The position numbers and the translations under genes were made by a program. Shown piece by piece: positions 37,611-50,213 of a stretch of 64,000 bases of DNA. Source of the DNA: Durusdinium trenchii (taxonomy: Eukaryota > Sar > Dinophyceae > Suessiales > Symbiodiniaceae); the NCBI GenBank assembly GCA_963970005.1, contig CAXAMN010023662.1:541864-605863 (forward strand), written 5' to 3'. The notes under the pieces are model-generated. The model saw only the letters and a list, made by a program, of their open reading frames with translations. It was not told where the DNA came from and did not search any database. Position 1 is the stretch's first letter. Each line of letters begins with the position of its first letter.

Positions 37611-38849
37611 CTGGATCCATGGTGGTCATGGGACACAGGCAGAGGTGGCTGGGGAAGTAGCACCAGACTGACCAGTCAGGGTTGTTCGCTGGGAGGTCCT
37701 TCGCTGTGAGATGGTGGAGATGATGGACGACAAGGAGTTGTTTTACATAGGTTTACCCCGAGCCATCAGCCATCCACAAAACAATGATCAACCAACTCTT
37801 TGAAGGGTCCATCTGCCCACCCCACGTCCCAAACCATGGGTTTGGGTCGCTCAACTTTGCCCCCTGCCATGCCCAGCTGAAGAAAAACTGTCAAATGAAT
37901 TCAATTGACACTTCGTTACGGGATGAGTTGCCCGACTGAAAGACCCGTTTGTTTGGCGCCCCCACGAGGCCGGCCGCGAGAAGTTAAACCTCAACGGTGC
38001 CGGAACAAAGAATGGATCGAGCAAGCACAATCATGTGAAGCTGGTGGGCTGGTGGTGTCAACGCGCCTTGTTGAAATACATCTCTATATAAAGTGTTGAA
38101 CCCTTGAAGTTCAAACATCAGTGCGACACAGTGCAGCTACCAATCAATCAGGAACGTTCAGATTCAAACGGCTGAAGCCAGAAGAATTGACTTTAACAGC
38201 ATGTGAAAAATCAGAAGTTGCTGCCATCCATGGGCTTTAGATGGCTTTCGCATAGAAGGGCATTACGTTGTGTTTCAGGGGTTAAAGCTGCTCCCTAGGT
38301 TAAAATGGTTGAAAACAAGGGAAAGCATGGGAACGCATATATGAAGCCTAGTGGTTAGGGGAGCCCCTCTGTCTACTTCAGATCTCCCAAAGCAAATCTC
38401 TGCATTTATGGCTTCTGCTGTTTGAAGTTCCACTGGGATTTCTGCAGCACTTGGAGGAAGTTGGCCAGGCTCAGAATCTGCCCTACAAAGCTGCGAAAAG
38501 CACAAGAGTAGGCTTACGGTGGCTCATGCAGGTTTTGACACACCCGGTCACAAAAACGCGGTAAACCAATTACAGAACTTGTTTCGGTGGATACCCCATG
38601 AGACAAAAGAACAACATAGAACAACTAAACAGGATTCACTTTGCCGCAGCTGCCGGGCAAGTTCTCGAAGGAGAGAACATTAACCCGAGGTGCTAGGACA
38701 GTGTTTCTCTGCTAGATGGTGCTAGGTGGTACTAGGTGGGGGCAACATGCTTAGCATTGCCATCGTGACCCGCCAGACCCGGGCACCTGCACCTACCTGC
38801 ACCTCGATTTGTCTAGCTTCGATCCCGAGAGCAAGGCCTCTCGGCCAGG

Positions 38850-38990
38850 CCTAATCTGCGTCTGAGGCGTCTGAGGCATCTGAGGCTCACACCCCTGTGG
38901 CTTTCGGCCATTAAAGGCAGGTTCTGAGGCGCGAGGCGCCAGGCTTGCGGCGGTCAACACCGAAAGCAGAACGGCCACCAGAAGCTGAAG
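38850..38990 (-). CDS. candidate exon with signal-peptide-like segment
   Basis: The minus frame reads FLQLLVAVLLSVLTAASLA followed by PRASEPAFNGRKPQG: a hydrophobic core with an Ala-x-Ala-like end, as in secretory signal peptides. A GTGAGC donor-like site follows the RKPQG codons. No ATG precedes it in frame, so the start would lie on an upstream exon or this is not an N-terminus. Downstream sequence is Pro/Gln-rich. Unrecognised. Confidence 0.28.
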
Positions 38991-39858
38991 GAAGCAGAGC
39001 TCACATTCACTGGTTTCAAATAACTTACATCATTGGTCTCTTGATGTTTTTTTGGAGGATTTGACTCACATCCGCTTGACTTGATTGTGTCAAAGGCTTC
39101 CCACAGCCTGATGATATGTCCCAAATCACCGATGGAGCAGAGTGCCACAAGCTAGCTGCTCCACCACCGCATAGGATGGTGCTTATCAACATCGAGAAAG
39201 GAACTTTGGAGCAATCGCATGCCAATCGCATGCCACTCATTTATACATAATTGCACTATAATTATTGCATATTGTAATCATATTCTTATGATTACACCAT
39301 CAATTGCCACACCAGGGCCGTTCACGAAGCTGACTCTCCGACCTATGTGGCCCATTTGCTTTTTCTTTCGGCACCTAAGATCCGAAGCGAAGCGAGGTCG
39401 GGGAGAAGGAAGGAGCTGAATGGATCCGAAGCTGGACATGTCAGCTGCAAAGCATGGCATCTGGGTGGTCGCAGCATGGCATCTGACCAACGGCACTGCA
39501 CCAGCAAAACATGTGAAAGCTCCAATGCTGCACTGGGAACTTGCTTCGTGGGGCGGGTCTTGTTCGGGTGCCTTTTGAATGCTTTTGAGCTGATTTTTGA
39601 CCCCCCCTTCTGCTACTTGCCACATGTCACCATGGCAACCCAGCTCTAAGAAAGGGGCATGGAGATGACATCTCTGGTATTCTTTGGTTCCAACCCCCAA
39701 AAACAATGCAGAAAGAAGAGCTGCCTATGAGCTGAGATTCACTGGACTGCCCTCTCTTTAACAGTTCGATTTGACCATAAAATCCTGAACAAATCCGGCT
39801 GTCTGTCCACCAAACTTATGCATGTTACATCATTTTACAATACGTTAAATATGTTTAC

Positions 39859-39879
39859 ATGTTGTTGTTGTTGTTGTTA
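39859..39879 (+). repeat. (GTT)n microsatellite
   Basis: Seven consecutive trinucleotides of TGT/GTT type. No gene context. Confidence 0.8.
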
Positions 39880-40796
39880 TCAGAGGGAAGGGTAGTGACG
39901 TCTCAAATCCACCAGCGTTGAACCATCTCTGTTGGGTTTTCCGGACGTGGACGCGCTATTCAGGAGGTCGCCACAGGTACGGCACTTGAGCCTGGCAGGC
40001 CCGAGGCCAGAAGGTTTGTCTTCTTTTTCAATGACCCATTCAGCGGATTCCTTCGTAGTTGAAGTGGCTTCATATTTATGTCTTTCTGCTCAACACACAA
40101 ACGGCCTGAGCAAAGTGCAAAAAACACATCTGCTTTCGTGTTTGGAGAAAAACAATGAACGAATTGGTCCACTTTTCGGATTTGCTTGGGTGGTTCTTTT
40201 GGGGATCCATTGCTTTCGACACCGCCTTGAGAATGAAGGTTGGGCAAAGGACACTCCAAATTCATCTCCTTTCCAAGGGTCCAACTAATGGATGTGGTAT
40301 GAGGGAAACTCGCGCAGACTCCTGGTAGAAAAAGATGGACTAAAAGCTTGGGTGGGACAATTTGAGACATATCCGCATTCACCCTTGTCTGATTCGCACC
40401 TTAATATTTGAAGATTATCAAATCATATCAAATCACATCCACCCTGTGCGTATTTTGGTATTTCCCAGTGCCCCAAAACTCGCCCCATTTGGACTTGTGT
40501 TTTTACGTAGACAAGAACGCTGACAAATGAACCGGCGAGGACTTCTTAGTAAAAAAATACAAATACAAAATAAAACTAAACCATCGCCGGTGCTCGACAT
40601 GGGCGACAAAGGCCTCACTTGCTTGGGCTCTCAAAATTGAACGTCTCACATTGAAATGTCATGTTCCCCCCCCTCACTCTGCCTATCGATCAGTGATAAA
40701 CCCCCGAGTTGAAACAGTGCTCTTGGGTCGATGATAATGATGACACACCCTCCAAAAAACATGCACTGGTGCACTCGCTTGGTTTACAGTAATTGT

Positions 40797-40852
40797 TGTT
40801 GCTTGCTCTCCCTCTCTCTCTCTCTCTCTTTCTCCCTCTCTCTCCCTCTCTA
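40797..40852 (+). repeat. (CT)n microsatellite
   Basis: A polypyrimidine run of CT and CCCT units, about 55 bases. On the minus strand it is a polypurine tract. Purely low complexity. Confidence 0.85.
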
Positions 40853-40964
40853 TATCTCAGCTTCATAGGCTTTTGCTGGTGTCATCTTGTGTCTTACTGC
40901 CTGGATCCCCAATCTCAATCTCCGTATCTTCGTGGTTCTTTGTGGCGAAACGAGGTGTCCCTAC

Positions 40965-43900
40965 CCGCCTCACGTAGAGCCTGGTGACGCCGATGTCTCC
41001 GATGGAGTGCTGAAGAGCAGGGAGCAGGACGGACGGTCAGGGCTTTACCAAACTGTCCACCTGATCACGTTTAGTGATGTTTGGGCAGCTATTTCCCAAC
41101 AAAACCGGTTAAAGGTCATGCACTGACCGGGTAGACATCGCTCACCTTGTGAGACGAGGTAACTCTGAGCAGTAAGTAGGGCATGTTCACGGCTCCAAGG
41201 AGACAAGTTCTGTGCAGATCTCACCTTGAGCTATTGCCGTTGGGTTTTGAATGTTACACTCCCGACCCCACAATGGTCCCCTGGAAGATGGATTTCCTCT
41301 ACCAACCAGTTGTTTTGGGGTTCCATGTTAATCTTCAGGGGAGTAAACTCTGATGTCCAGGCTATGCCCTTGCAAATTGTGCCGCCATGGATACCAAACG
41401 GCTGATGACGACTCATATCTGTGGCATTTTCTTGCTCCGCGAAGTGAGTCTTGTCTGTTTGTGGCTTGCAAGAGTCATCACTGTTCATATCATCTTCCAA
41501 ATCCCAAACACTCCATGTATGGCATATTGACATACATACATTTGGGTGGCTTCAGGGGTGAATGTCGGAAAAAAAAGAGGTATAAACATGCCAGTCTCAT
41601 GGAGCGTCTGGGAATATTCATAGCCATGCCAAGTCCAGGTATGGAATAGATATCCTTCATGTTTTCCCAATTTAGATGTTGAATGTGTCTTCTCACATGA
41701 GAAGCATCCCCTAATTCCCCATCTCCACATTCCTTGCCGGGTTCCCGGACAATACCAGGAATGCCTTGCGACCTGAGGAACCATAGAGTACATCCCCGAA
41801 CGGTGAACTCTGCAGCTTCACATCGGTCCAAAGAAGTAGAGCTATGGGAAAAGAATGAGACAATCTTTACATTGTGAACTGAATCTTCCAGATTACGTCA
41901 ACTGTTTAAGCTCTTTCTTCCCTGCCAACTAGGTCTTCCGGTCTTCCTCAGTATCTTTCAGACGTCTCCACGGTCTCCTTCGACCTTCGCCTGATGGGCC
42001 TGCAAAACTCTCCGCTTCACAGGTACAAAAGAGATCAAAAGAGTGGCCCAGGAACCCGGTCAAATGATGTCAAATGGGATGCCCAAAGTCGAGATATCTC
42101 CTGACCCTCCGCGTACGCCGCCCTGCTTACTCCCTGCTTGGTGGTCCCGGGCATGTCTTGGCAGCTTCGCATGGTGGCCATCGAACGAGCATCCAAGGAA
42201 TCCTCCAGCGACCGGAGGATAACCCGCCCCCCAAAGCTTCGATCAACCTCCAGATCCTGACAGCTTGGGCGATCCCTCAATCCACCCTTTTGGGAGGGAG
42301 TGAACAAGTGGAAGATCGCTTACCTGAAGAACGACCCAGAACCTTAGATGGGCCCCGGTCAGAGAAACCAGCACCGCCAGCCATGTCATCGGAAAATGCC
42401 ACCGGCGTACAAAGCTCCCGCTAGGCCAAAGACCGTTTGTTGTGCGTCATTGCAGTGCCGGCCACGACCATGGTTTTTCTTTACCCGAACAGCAGTTTCA
42501 TTGAAACAATCAACCTTTTCATGGGCAAACCCTGACACACGAATGCAATTCCCCATGTCCATTTGGATATATTGAGATGAGAACATTGTATATGATAGGG
42601 GTATCGAGTGCTGGATTGGTCTGATACATGTATGCATGTATCTACCAAAAGCAAGATTTGCCTGCAAGGAAGCCATAAACTGTGTGTTCAAGCTTCTTTG
42701 AAAGTTTGTTAGGAATAGGATGGACCCGCTGATGGACCCACTGATTTACCCTCTGCTCTCCCCTCTTCACCGAACATCTCCGACATATTTCGCCCTGTTG
42801 ACCCATGGGATGATGTGCAACACGAAGCACGGTGGTGCACCGTGCCTGAGTGGTAAGCAGGCGCATGTTATCCGTGAGCTGTACCTGACGTGTTTTCAAA
42901 CATGTGAACACCATTGAAAACCACAGCGTCCTTGGCCCTGCCGTGCGCAAGACTACAAGACTGCGTTTCTGGTGGCATTAGTTTCTCGCACAAACAACCT
43001 CAAACAGCCCTTGGACAAGCGGAGAGATTGATTCAAACCCAGTGTTTGGGGGGCTCCCCAAAGTCTTGCACACAAACTCGCAAAACTCGACGACCTCCTA
43101 AGGCCACCTTCTTCAGTGAAATTGGAGGATGGAGCTCAACAGGACGACGGGCCTTGCCACTTTCGGCATAGGAGAGCTCATAGGCGTTCATCGGTAGCAG
43201 AAGCTTCTCATAGATCTCAGCAACAAGGTCGGCTTCCGGCTTGTGCGGCCAGGGTGGTCGCCTATAACGCCCTGGTTGCGCTATACTTGCTTTATCTATC
43301 TATATCTTATATCTTGCTATCAACCCTGGGACTCAGAGTATATTTTCATCACATAACTGACGACATCTGAGAACCTATTCGCATCCCCCTCGTGCAGGCA
43401 ACCACCCTCATGTTTTCCAACCCTCCATCAACCCTAAACCCAACGATCTACCTTCGGGTCACATTGGACGATCGACGCGGTCCGGTGTGGAGCGCCCCAA
43501 CCCACTTCTTCAGGTCGTAGATGGTGTGGAGCCCATTGAAGCAGCGGCAGAAGACCTGTTAGCTCCGCTGCACCCACGCTTGGCGGTGCTCGATCCGTGC
43601 CCGATCTCTCACGCGAGCGTGCGCTGTTTGCGACCATGCGAACAGGGCGGAAAAAGAAGAAAAAACGGAAAGGATTGCACAGGTTTCCGATTGCACAGGG
43701 CGGAATGACATGCGAACAGGGCGGAATCCTTTCCGATGTATGTAAAACACAGAAATCGGAGAGGATTCCTACACAATGCAACTGGACGGCTTGAAGATGA
43801 TTCTCTTGGCCCTTCACTGGCATTTCTTTCTCCCCCCAGCTGCCGTCTTGAAAAACAGCTCGTCGCAGGGCTTGCGGAGTAGTCCGTCCAACGAGTCCAA

Positions 43901-46900
43901 TCGCACCTCGTTGGTATGAGAGGACCGCATCTCTGCATAGACAATGTAGGCAGAGACAGGCAGTCTAATCGACCTAAGTGACCCCCGCCCCATTTCATCT
44001 GCAGCTTCCGACCGGACCTTCAGGCGTCTTAGGCTCCAGGGTCCATGTCTCAGATTAGACCGACGCCGCGCGCGTGACCGAAACGACCGTTACGTCGGAC
44101 ACCGGGGAAGCCGGACGTGGTCTTGAAGATCTTCTCAAAGCCCAGGCGAAAACCGGCGATGCGCCGCCGCACGGGCTGCTCGTCGTCCTGTAGCCGAACG
44201 GGATGTGGTGAGTTGGGGCTGAAGGGGTGGACGGCAGTGGTTTTGGATGGAGAAGAAAGGTGGACATTGACTGAAGGGGCAGTTCAACACCATGTATAGC
44301 TTTCTTTTTGAAGGGGACTGACGTCTTTTCACAGCGGACTGGGTTCCTGGACTCGTCCCGGCGGTCGAGTCCAGTTGAATGCGGTTCGTTTCATGCGGTC
44401 AGATGGGGGGGCCATCGATCGGCCTTCCTCTTCGCAGAGAATCCGTCTTGCTGGTAGCTTTGCAAACGACATGTTCCTCACTTTGACAGATTCAAATGTG
44501 GATTGCACAGATCTTATATAACTGGATCCCCATCTCAAGTGGTCGTCAAGTTGTGTAACTAAGTTTCTGCAATGCTACTGAAGGTCGAAGCAAACATATC
44601 ATGATCCGGCTCATGCTGAATTCGCTGCTTGCCTCAGCAATTGGTTCCCCAGTGTCCTGCGTTCGGACGCAGCTGCGCAACCATAACTGCTGGACTCGAA
44701 AGAAGTGAGACGACTGAGTGAGTGAACGTGAGTCATCCCAATGCAGCAGCGTCAAACAGGCATTGGTCATGCAAGTGCACACGAGTTCCAAAAAGGAAAA
44801 AGGAAAAACCCTGAAAAACTATCGTATACTGTACTATGCAAATCATATCACTATATAAATTCAAAACGTTTACAAAGCAGAAAACTGTCTCATTGAATCC
44901 ACAGGATTGGCTTGACTGAGCTCCGCTGGGTTTGGGGAGCCAGGGTCATGAAGCAAAACATCAAGCAAAACATGATTATTTGATGACACCATGGCACCAT
45001 GGGCCATCAAAAGCACTCAAAGACGGGAAGACGTGGTCAAAGGGGCAACCACAGCTGAGCCCTCAGAGACAAACTGAAAATGGTTCCTTTTACACAGCCA
45101 ATGCTGCTGGTCTCCCCTTTGAGCTCCACTATCGCTGGGCTGAAAAAACATCGCTGGCTGGGCGCTGGCTTGGAAGCTGATGGAAGTCGTCTTCGTCGGG
45201 CGCCCAGGAGGCACCCAGGAGGGACCCAGTCAATCAAACAAGGCCCGCCATTGGGCTATCCCCCGCCCCAACGATTCTAGTGGACTAGGGAACCAGCTGA
45301 AGCGGAACAATGGGTCACTGGTCTGCTTGAAGTCCGGGGAGTTCCGCAATCACCCAGCCTTTTGCGGCGAACTCGATCCATACCTTTGTCGAGTCTTCTG
45401 CTTGGGTCCTGAAAAAATCCATATTCAAAATATATAGTCCCAGGCATAAGTGGTCTGGTGGGACTATTGGAAAAGGATTTACAAGTCGGACAGACTATCC
45501 AGTGGTCCACTATGGCTTGGCCCGTGCGATCTACAAGTCTGTCACACCCGGCTTGGCGCCCTCTGTGTCGCGCCTTGCGCGGGAACTTGTGGCCTCACAA
45601 TCACGGGTCCAGGATTCTCCAATACCCTACGCAGCTATGATTAGCGCGCTGCCCTCCCTAAGCTTAAACATATTGCATGTGTCCTGGGAGTCATCAAGCT
45701 ACCTAGGTGCTTGGCATAGGGGACTACTTATGACTACTTAGGCTTTGTATGGGTATGCCGATCCTTTCAGGCTGTAAAAGAGAAAAAGTCAACAAACAAA
45801 AGCATCTACACATCTGTTCCCCACATTCGTCATGACTGAAGAGACATGTTACCAACATGTTAACATGCAATCCTGGATGCTCCCTCTCTTGGGCACAACC
45901 AGGCCAGCAGTGGCCGTGCTTCGGACCCGGACGTGCCAGCGCGATGCGCTGCGCTTCGGCCGGGCAGTCGAAGAACCGCGCCTGAAGGCGGGCAAAACAT
46001 CGGGAGATTAGATCGACGATCGTTTCATGTGTGATATGATTTGGGTATATCCATGTATATCCCATTCCTCAGTGGATGATGGTTAGGTTGGCCGACATCT
46101 CTGAACTAGCGATGTTGGTTTCCCTTACCAACTGCTACAGCTAATAGGACATCATAGGACAAACCCAAGATATGATGAACATGGACGGGTGGGATGTGTT
46201 CAACCTCGTCCAAGCATCTTTGGTGTTCAACCCCCATGGTCGTGAGATGTCACGATGTAACTATATGTGACTGACCTTGCAAATCCAGCAGTAACCAGCC
46301 AAGTTTGCGTCCTTTCCCCACTTTGTCGTACCATTGTTTCCCATCCTTCGGATGAAACATGGGGGTCCATGTGTCTGCAAATTGGCAAAGGTGTGTTGGT
46401 GAATCGAAAAGAAAACAACACCGAGAACAAATTGTGTATCTGTTTGATTCCATTGCGGAGAAAAGAAAACACCAGGGATTGCAAACATGTCACCAGAAAG
46501 CTTCCTCGTGGCCACGAGGGAACTCCGTGCAGCTCCTGAGCTCCTGCTGTTTTAATGAAATGAATACGCATGCCGCATACCCCGCAAATGATTTGCCACT
46601 GGCAAAGTCAATGTTCCTTCTTTCAACATGACATCATGGGCAAGAACACATTGCGAAGGGATTTCCGCTGTTGAGGCTCTTGGCTCAATTCCACAAATGG
46701 TGCTTGATATCGAGCTTTGCCGCAAAAATGATCCTCCCAGATGCTCCTGGACCCTCATATGATGGAGGATCGGACATGATCGGACCCTCATATGGAGGGG
46801 TCTGGGGTCTCAAATCTGGCTTTTCAGTGCCCCGTCGGGTTGTGGTGGTTTGGAGCGTATGGGCCCGTAGGGACTTCAGCGCCCATCGTTCCCATCCAGG

Positions 46901-47243
46901 GGGGTTTGCACCGAAGCGCATGTACCTGGCTTGCACAAACCCCGCCTGGCTCACAGACCCCCGCGGGAGGGGTCTGAAAAGCATGCACGGACCGTGATCC
47001 CCAAGAGCTCTGTCCGACCAGACAAATCAGATCTTCAACAGGGCGGAGTTTCTTTAAAGAAAACAGCAGGATCTTCCTTATGACTCCCTCCTTCCGATAA
47101 ATGGTTCAACCATGTCATTGACACGTCCTCTTTTTATGGTCCCCTTCTCCTCCAAAATGGCCTTCTCCATGGCATTTCCGCACAGAGTCGGATCCGCCGG
47201 CCTCGCCTCGGCCTCCTCCCGCTGCTTCTCATAGGGATCTGGC
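40965..47243 (-). CDS. candidate multi-exon gene M2, unknown function
   Basis: Proposed minus exons: 47243-47123 (PYEKQREEAEARPADPTLCG), 45981-45900 (acceptor TTTTGCCCGCCTTCAG; RFFDCPAEAQRIALARPG), 45190-45150, 44187-44103 (VRRRIAGFRLGFEKIFKTTS), 43998-43844 (YIVYAEMRSSHTNEVRLDSL; needs a GC donor), 43555-43502 (VFCRCFNGLHTIYDLKKW), 43239-43108 (DLVAEIYEKLLLPMNAYELS), 42420-42324 (donor CAG|GTAAGC; FSDDMAGGAGFSDRGPSKV) and 42275-42131 (donor GTAAGC). All these joins agree in phase. A further exon after CCTGCTCTTCAG at 41009 (HSIGDIGVTRLYVRR) does not join in phase directly. The patches are CpG-rich and the peptides look like ordinary soluble protein. No domain recognised; 5' and 3' ends not fixed. 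Confidence 0.42.
41253..41348. repeat. foldback element C, copy 3
   Basis: The inner sequence CAATGGTCCCCTGGAAGATG ... GTTCCATGTTAA is shared with copy 2. The arms, starting GTTACACTCCC on the left and ending GGGGAGTAAAC on the right, pair imperfectly with each other. No coding capacity. Confidence 0.6.
46040..46086 (+). repeat. dispersed repeat D, copy 1
   Basis: TTTGGGTATATCC followed by CCCATTCCTCAGTGGATGA and GGTTAG. The same ordered words occur at 54197-54240 and 56708-56752. This copy lacks the AACAG insertion seen in the other two. Confidence 0.65.
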
Positions 47244-50213
47244 CTGGAAGGGCGTGGCCACTGCGAAGTCCTTCGGTCGGAGTTTGGGTTCAAAGATCGG
47301 AGTTGGGTCCCCGAGAATCGAAGACGGTGGGATCTGGCGAAAAGCGAGAATGGTTGTTTGGTGCGCTATGATATATCTTGCCAAACACTCCATGGGGGGG
47401 GTCAATGGGGCAGAACTACGGCAGTCCCATGTAATTAGAGATCGGCTCTACGGTGCTGACCCTCCGCCCGTCGGCCCGTCGGACTCATCGTGCTCGTCTG
47501 ACTGTGTGGACTCATCTGACTGCGTTCATGGATGGTCTCGTGCTGAAGGCGTCGGCTGCCGGCCACGTGGTTTTGTGTGGTCAAGATACCAAGCGGTGTG
47601 GTTGTGAACAAGGAACTTAAACTTGAAACATGTTCAAACAAAAAAACGACACGTCAAGAGCTAGGATGGAAGTGTTTTCTGTACTAAGAGGGAGACTCTC
47701 CTCGCAGGATGTTGCAAGTGCAACTGACATCCGAAAGGTTACCGTAAGTCATTGCAGAGTTTTCCCCATGCTTGGTTCCCCCAGAAAAAAGAATGCGAGG
47801 AAAACCTTCTCTAACAAACCTATCTGCTGTATGGCTGTATGTACTCTTTGAGAAGGGCAGTGGTAGAAAAATGTACACACAGGTGACTGGCGTCTATGAA
47901 GCACCTGCATCCCTCTCCCAGGCTGTCCCAGTACAACGAGGTATTCGTGCTGCAACATCTTGCAAACTTCTGGTTGTGGCTCAAAAAAAGGGCAGCCATC
48001 CCATACCCACTCGGCTCCTCTTAGTAAAAGCAAAACATGGAGCAACACCAGGATCATCCCTTTTTGGCTTTGCTCCACCTTCACCTCTAGATTTTGGGAG
48101 TAAACTGCTCCCCATTCACCAGCTCATCTGGTTGCATCATCAAGCAACGCTCCACTGTTTGTTTTGGTCAGCGCCTGGGAGACGAGAGCACTGACCTGAG
48201 AGCTGAGCCCACAGAAATGCCGGGAAGGACGTTTTTGGTTGGATATGGAAGCTGATGCACACTTCCTTGACCTGGCAGGTGAAGGGGCAGTGACCACATG
48301 GACACATGCACATTTTGTTCGCTGGCATGTTGTGCAGGTGTTCGACTTATCCCTACCAAAGGGACATTTGTCAAACTGACGTGCTGAGATTTGCTGTTTC
48401 AACTATCATACGCGAGTTTCATACATATCCGTGTTTCGGTTGGCAAGGGCAGTTTCAACACCGCAGACGGCAATTGTGCTGTTTCATACATATGCAGTGT
48501 TTCCAATGGCCAAGAGGCTCCCCGCTCCACCGTCTTCCAGGTGTTCGGACCACGAGACCAGACCGACGAGCTCGGGGGAAGCTGTTCGGATTGCAGGGGG
48601 GTCGGATGACCAGCAGTGCTGGCGCAGTGCTGAGCTTCTTCATGCAAGGCGAAGAAAGCAAAGGCAAAAAGACTGCAGTGCTGCATGACTTTCTGGTGAC
48701 CTGCAGAGCCCCACCTGCCCCATCTGGGGAGCCAAGCTTTCCTGTACTTCCTAGCACATTGGGCTTGTCTGTCCTGAAGCAGGAAAAAACCACGGGTGCC
48801 ACAACGGCGGCTGCCCAACGGTCTCGGTAGATGAAGGTTCTGGCCATTCGAGATTGGTGGATCTGGACCCGTGAGGCGGTCTATATCTGTCTATCTAGTG
48901 TTTAAGACTACAGAAAAGACTCTGGCCATTCAAAGCCCCACCAGTGTTGCTATACATGGTTCTCCAGTGTTGTATGAGGGCAAAGTGACTGGAAGGGCAA
49001 TAGTGGAAGGTTTGATGAAGATGTAAGAATCAATCTACCACTCAGTGACTGGAAATCAATCACCACCTAGGTCAGTGACTGGCATTTGCTGGCAGTTCTT
49101 GGAGCACCATCTGGCCCTCAAACAGAGTGGAACGCCCCAGTGGATGCCAAGTGGTCTCACTCAGAGTGTGCTCGAAGTGTTCAAGGCGGTTGTCCATCTG
49201 CCTTGAGAGGACTGTAAAGCGGTTTCCACCTGAATCGTTTCTCCGAAGACGAGGATCCATCCCGTCGTTTCTCCAGGCATCCCACCCATGGATCATCCAT
49301 GGACCGGAGGATGAAACAGCAATGAACCCTGTCAATGACCTCCGCTCACAGAACAATGACCTCCGCCTGAGATGTTCGTAGAATCCAAAGCACTGCGGGC
49401 TTCTCTCCAGGGGTAGGTAATGAAGAAATAGAGCGAGGGAGAGTTGCATCAAGGGCTAATTCTTCACCATGTATGGTATGGCAAGAAGAAAGCATCAAAG
49501 GGATTTAATCTGAGTCAATCCTCTTGCCATTGGCCAAGACCATTTGTTCAACCAGTGAGCCACATGGGGCCACCATGCCAAGAAAGATTCACACCATGGA
49601 TTCAAGTGAGACAAGTTGAGTCTCGCTATCCTTGTCTTCTTGTGTTCGGACCTGTTCCTGCTTAAGACGGACCATCAAGGTAGACAAGTGCAAGAGAGCT
49701 TGATCGAAAAGGTTGGTATCAAATGGTATCAAGGTTGCCAAGCAGGAGCATGCCATGTGTGACCGAAATGACATCCTCTGACTCATGCGGCAAACCGCCC
49801 TGCACTGGACCACCGGGTGGGGGGGGCCGTGGCCGTGCTGACTTGGTGCGCGATCTTTGATCGAGACCTCGAGACCCAAAAAACGCTGCAAGTCTTGGCA
49901 ACTTCTTAGTCAAATGAGGCGTTTGATCTCAGGATCCCCAGCAGGATTCCCCCCCACAAAAGAAAACGACTCCAGGACTCCAGGAGTTCAAGACTTCCCA
50001 GCAACTTGGTGCTTTCGACTTGCGGAAAAAAAGGCTCAAGCCTTTCGAGTCATGTTCACATGCTTGTGTGGAGTTCACCGAGTCATGGTCGTTCGTCTCG
50101 GATTGAAGCTGGTCATCTGCAGTTTCAAGGGACAGGGCCATGACTGGGGACTCCTCCATCCACGTAACCATGATTTCAGGAGGGAGTGTAAGTCTTTCAA
50201 GTTGATTTGGAAC
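47244..50213. other. unassigned DNA between models M2 and M3
   Basis: A CpG-rich patch at 47464-47548 opens after ACGCCTTCAG on minus (HETIHERSQMSPHSQTST), but its phase does not match the next M2 exon. The 174-codon plus frame at 48306-48830 is opposed by equally long minus frames and has no recognisable domain. Confidence 0.4.

Noticed and set aside
48306-48830. 174-codon plus-strand open frame
   Set aside because: Three minus frames of 85-140 codons overlap it, there is no recognisable motif, and it is Cys/Gln/Arg-rich in the manner of random translation.
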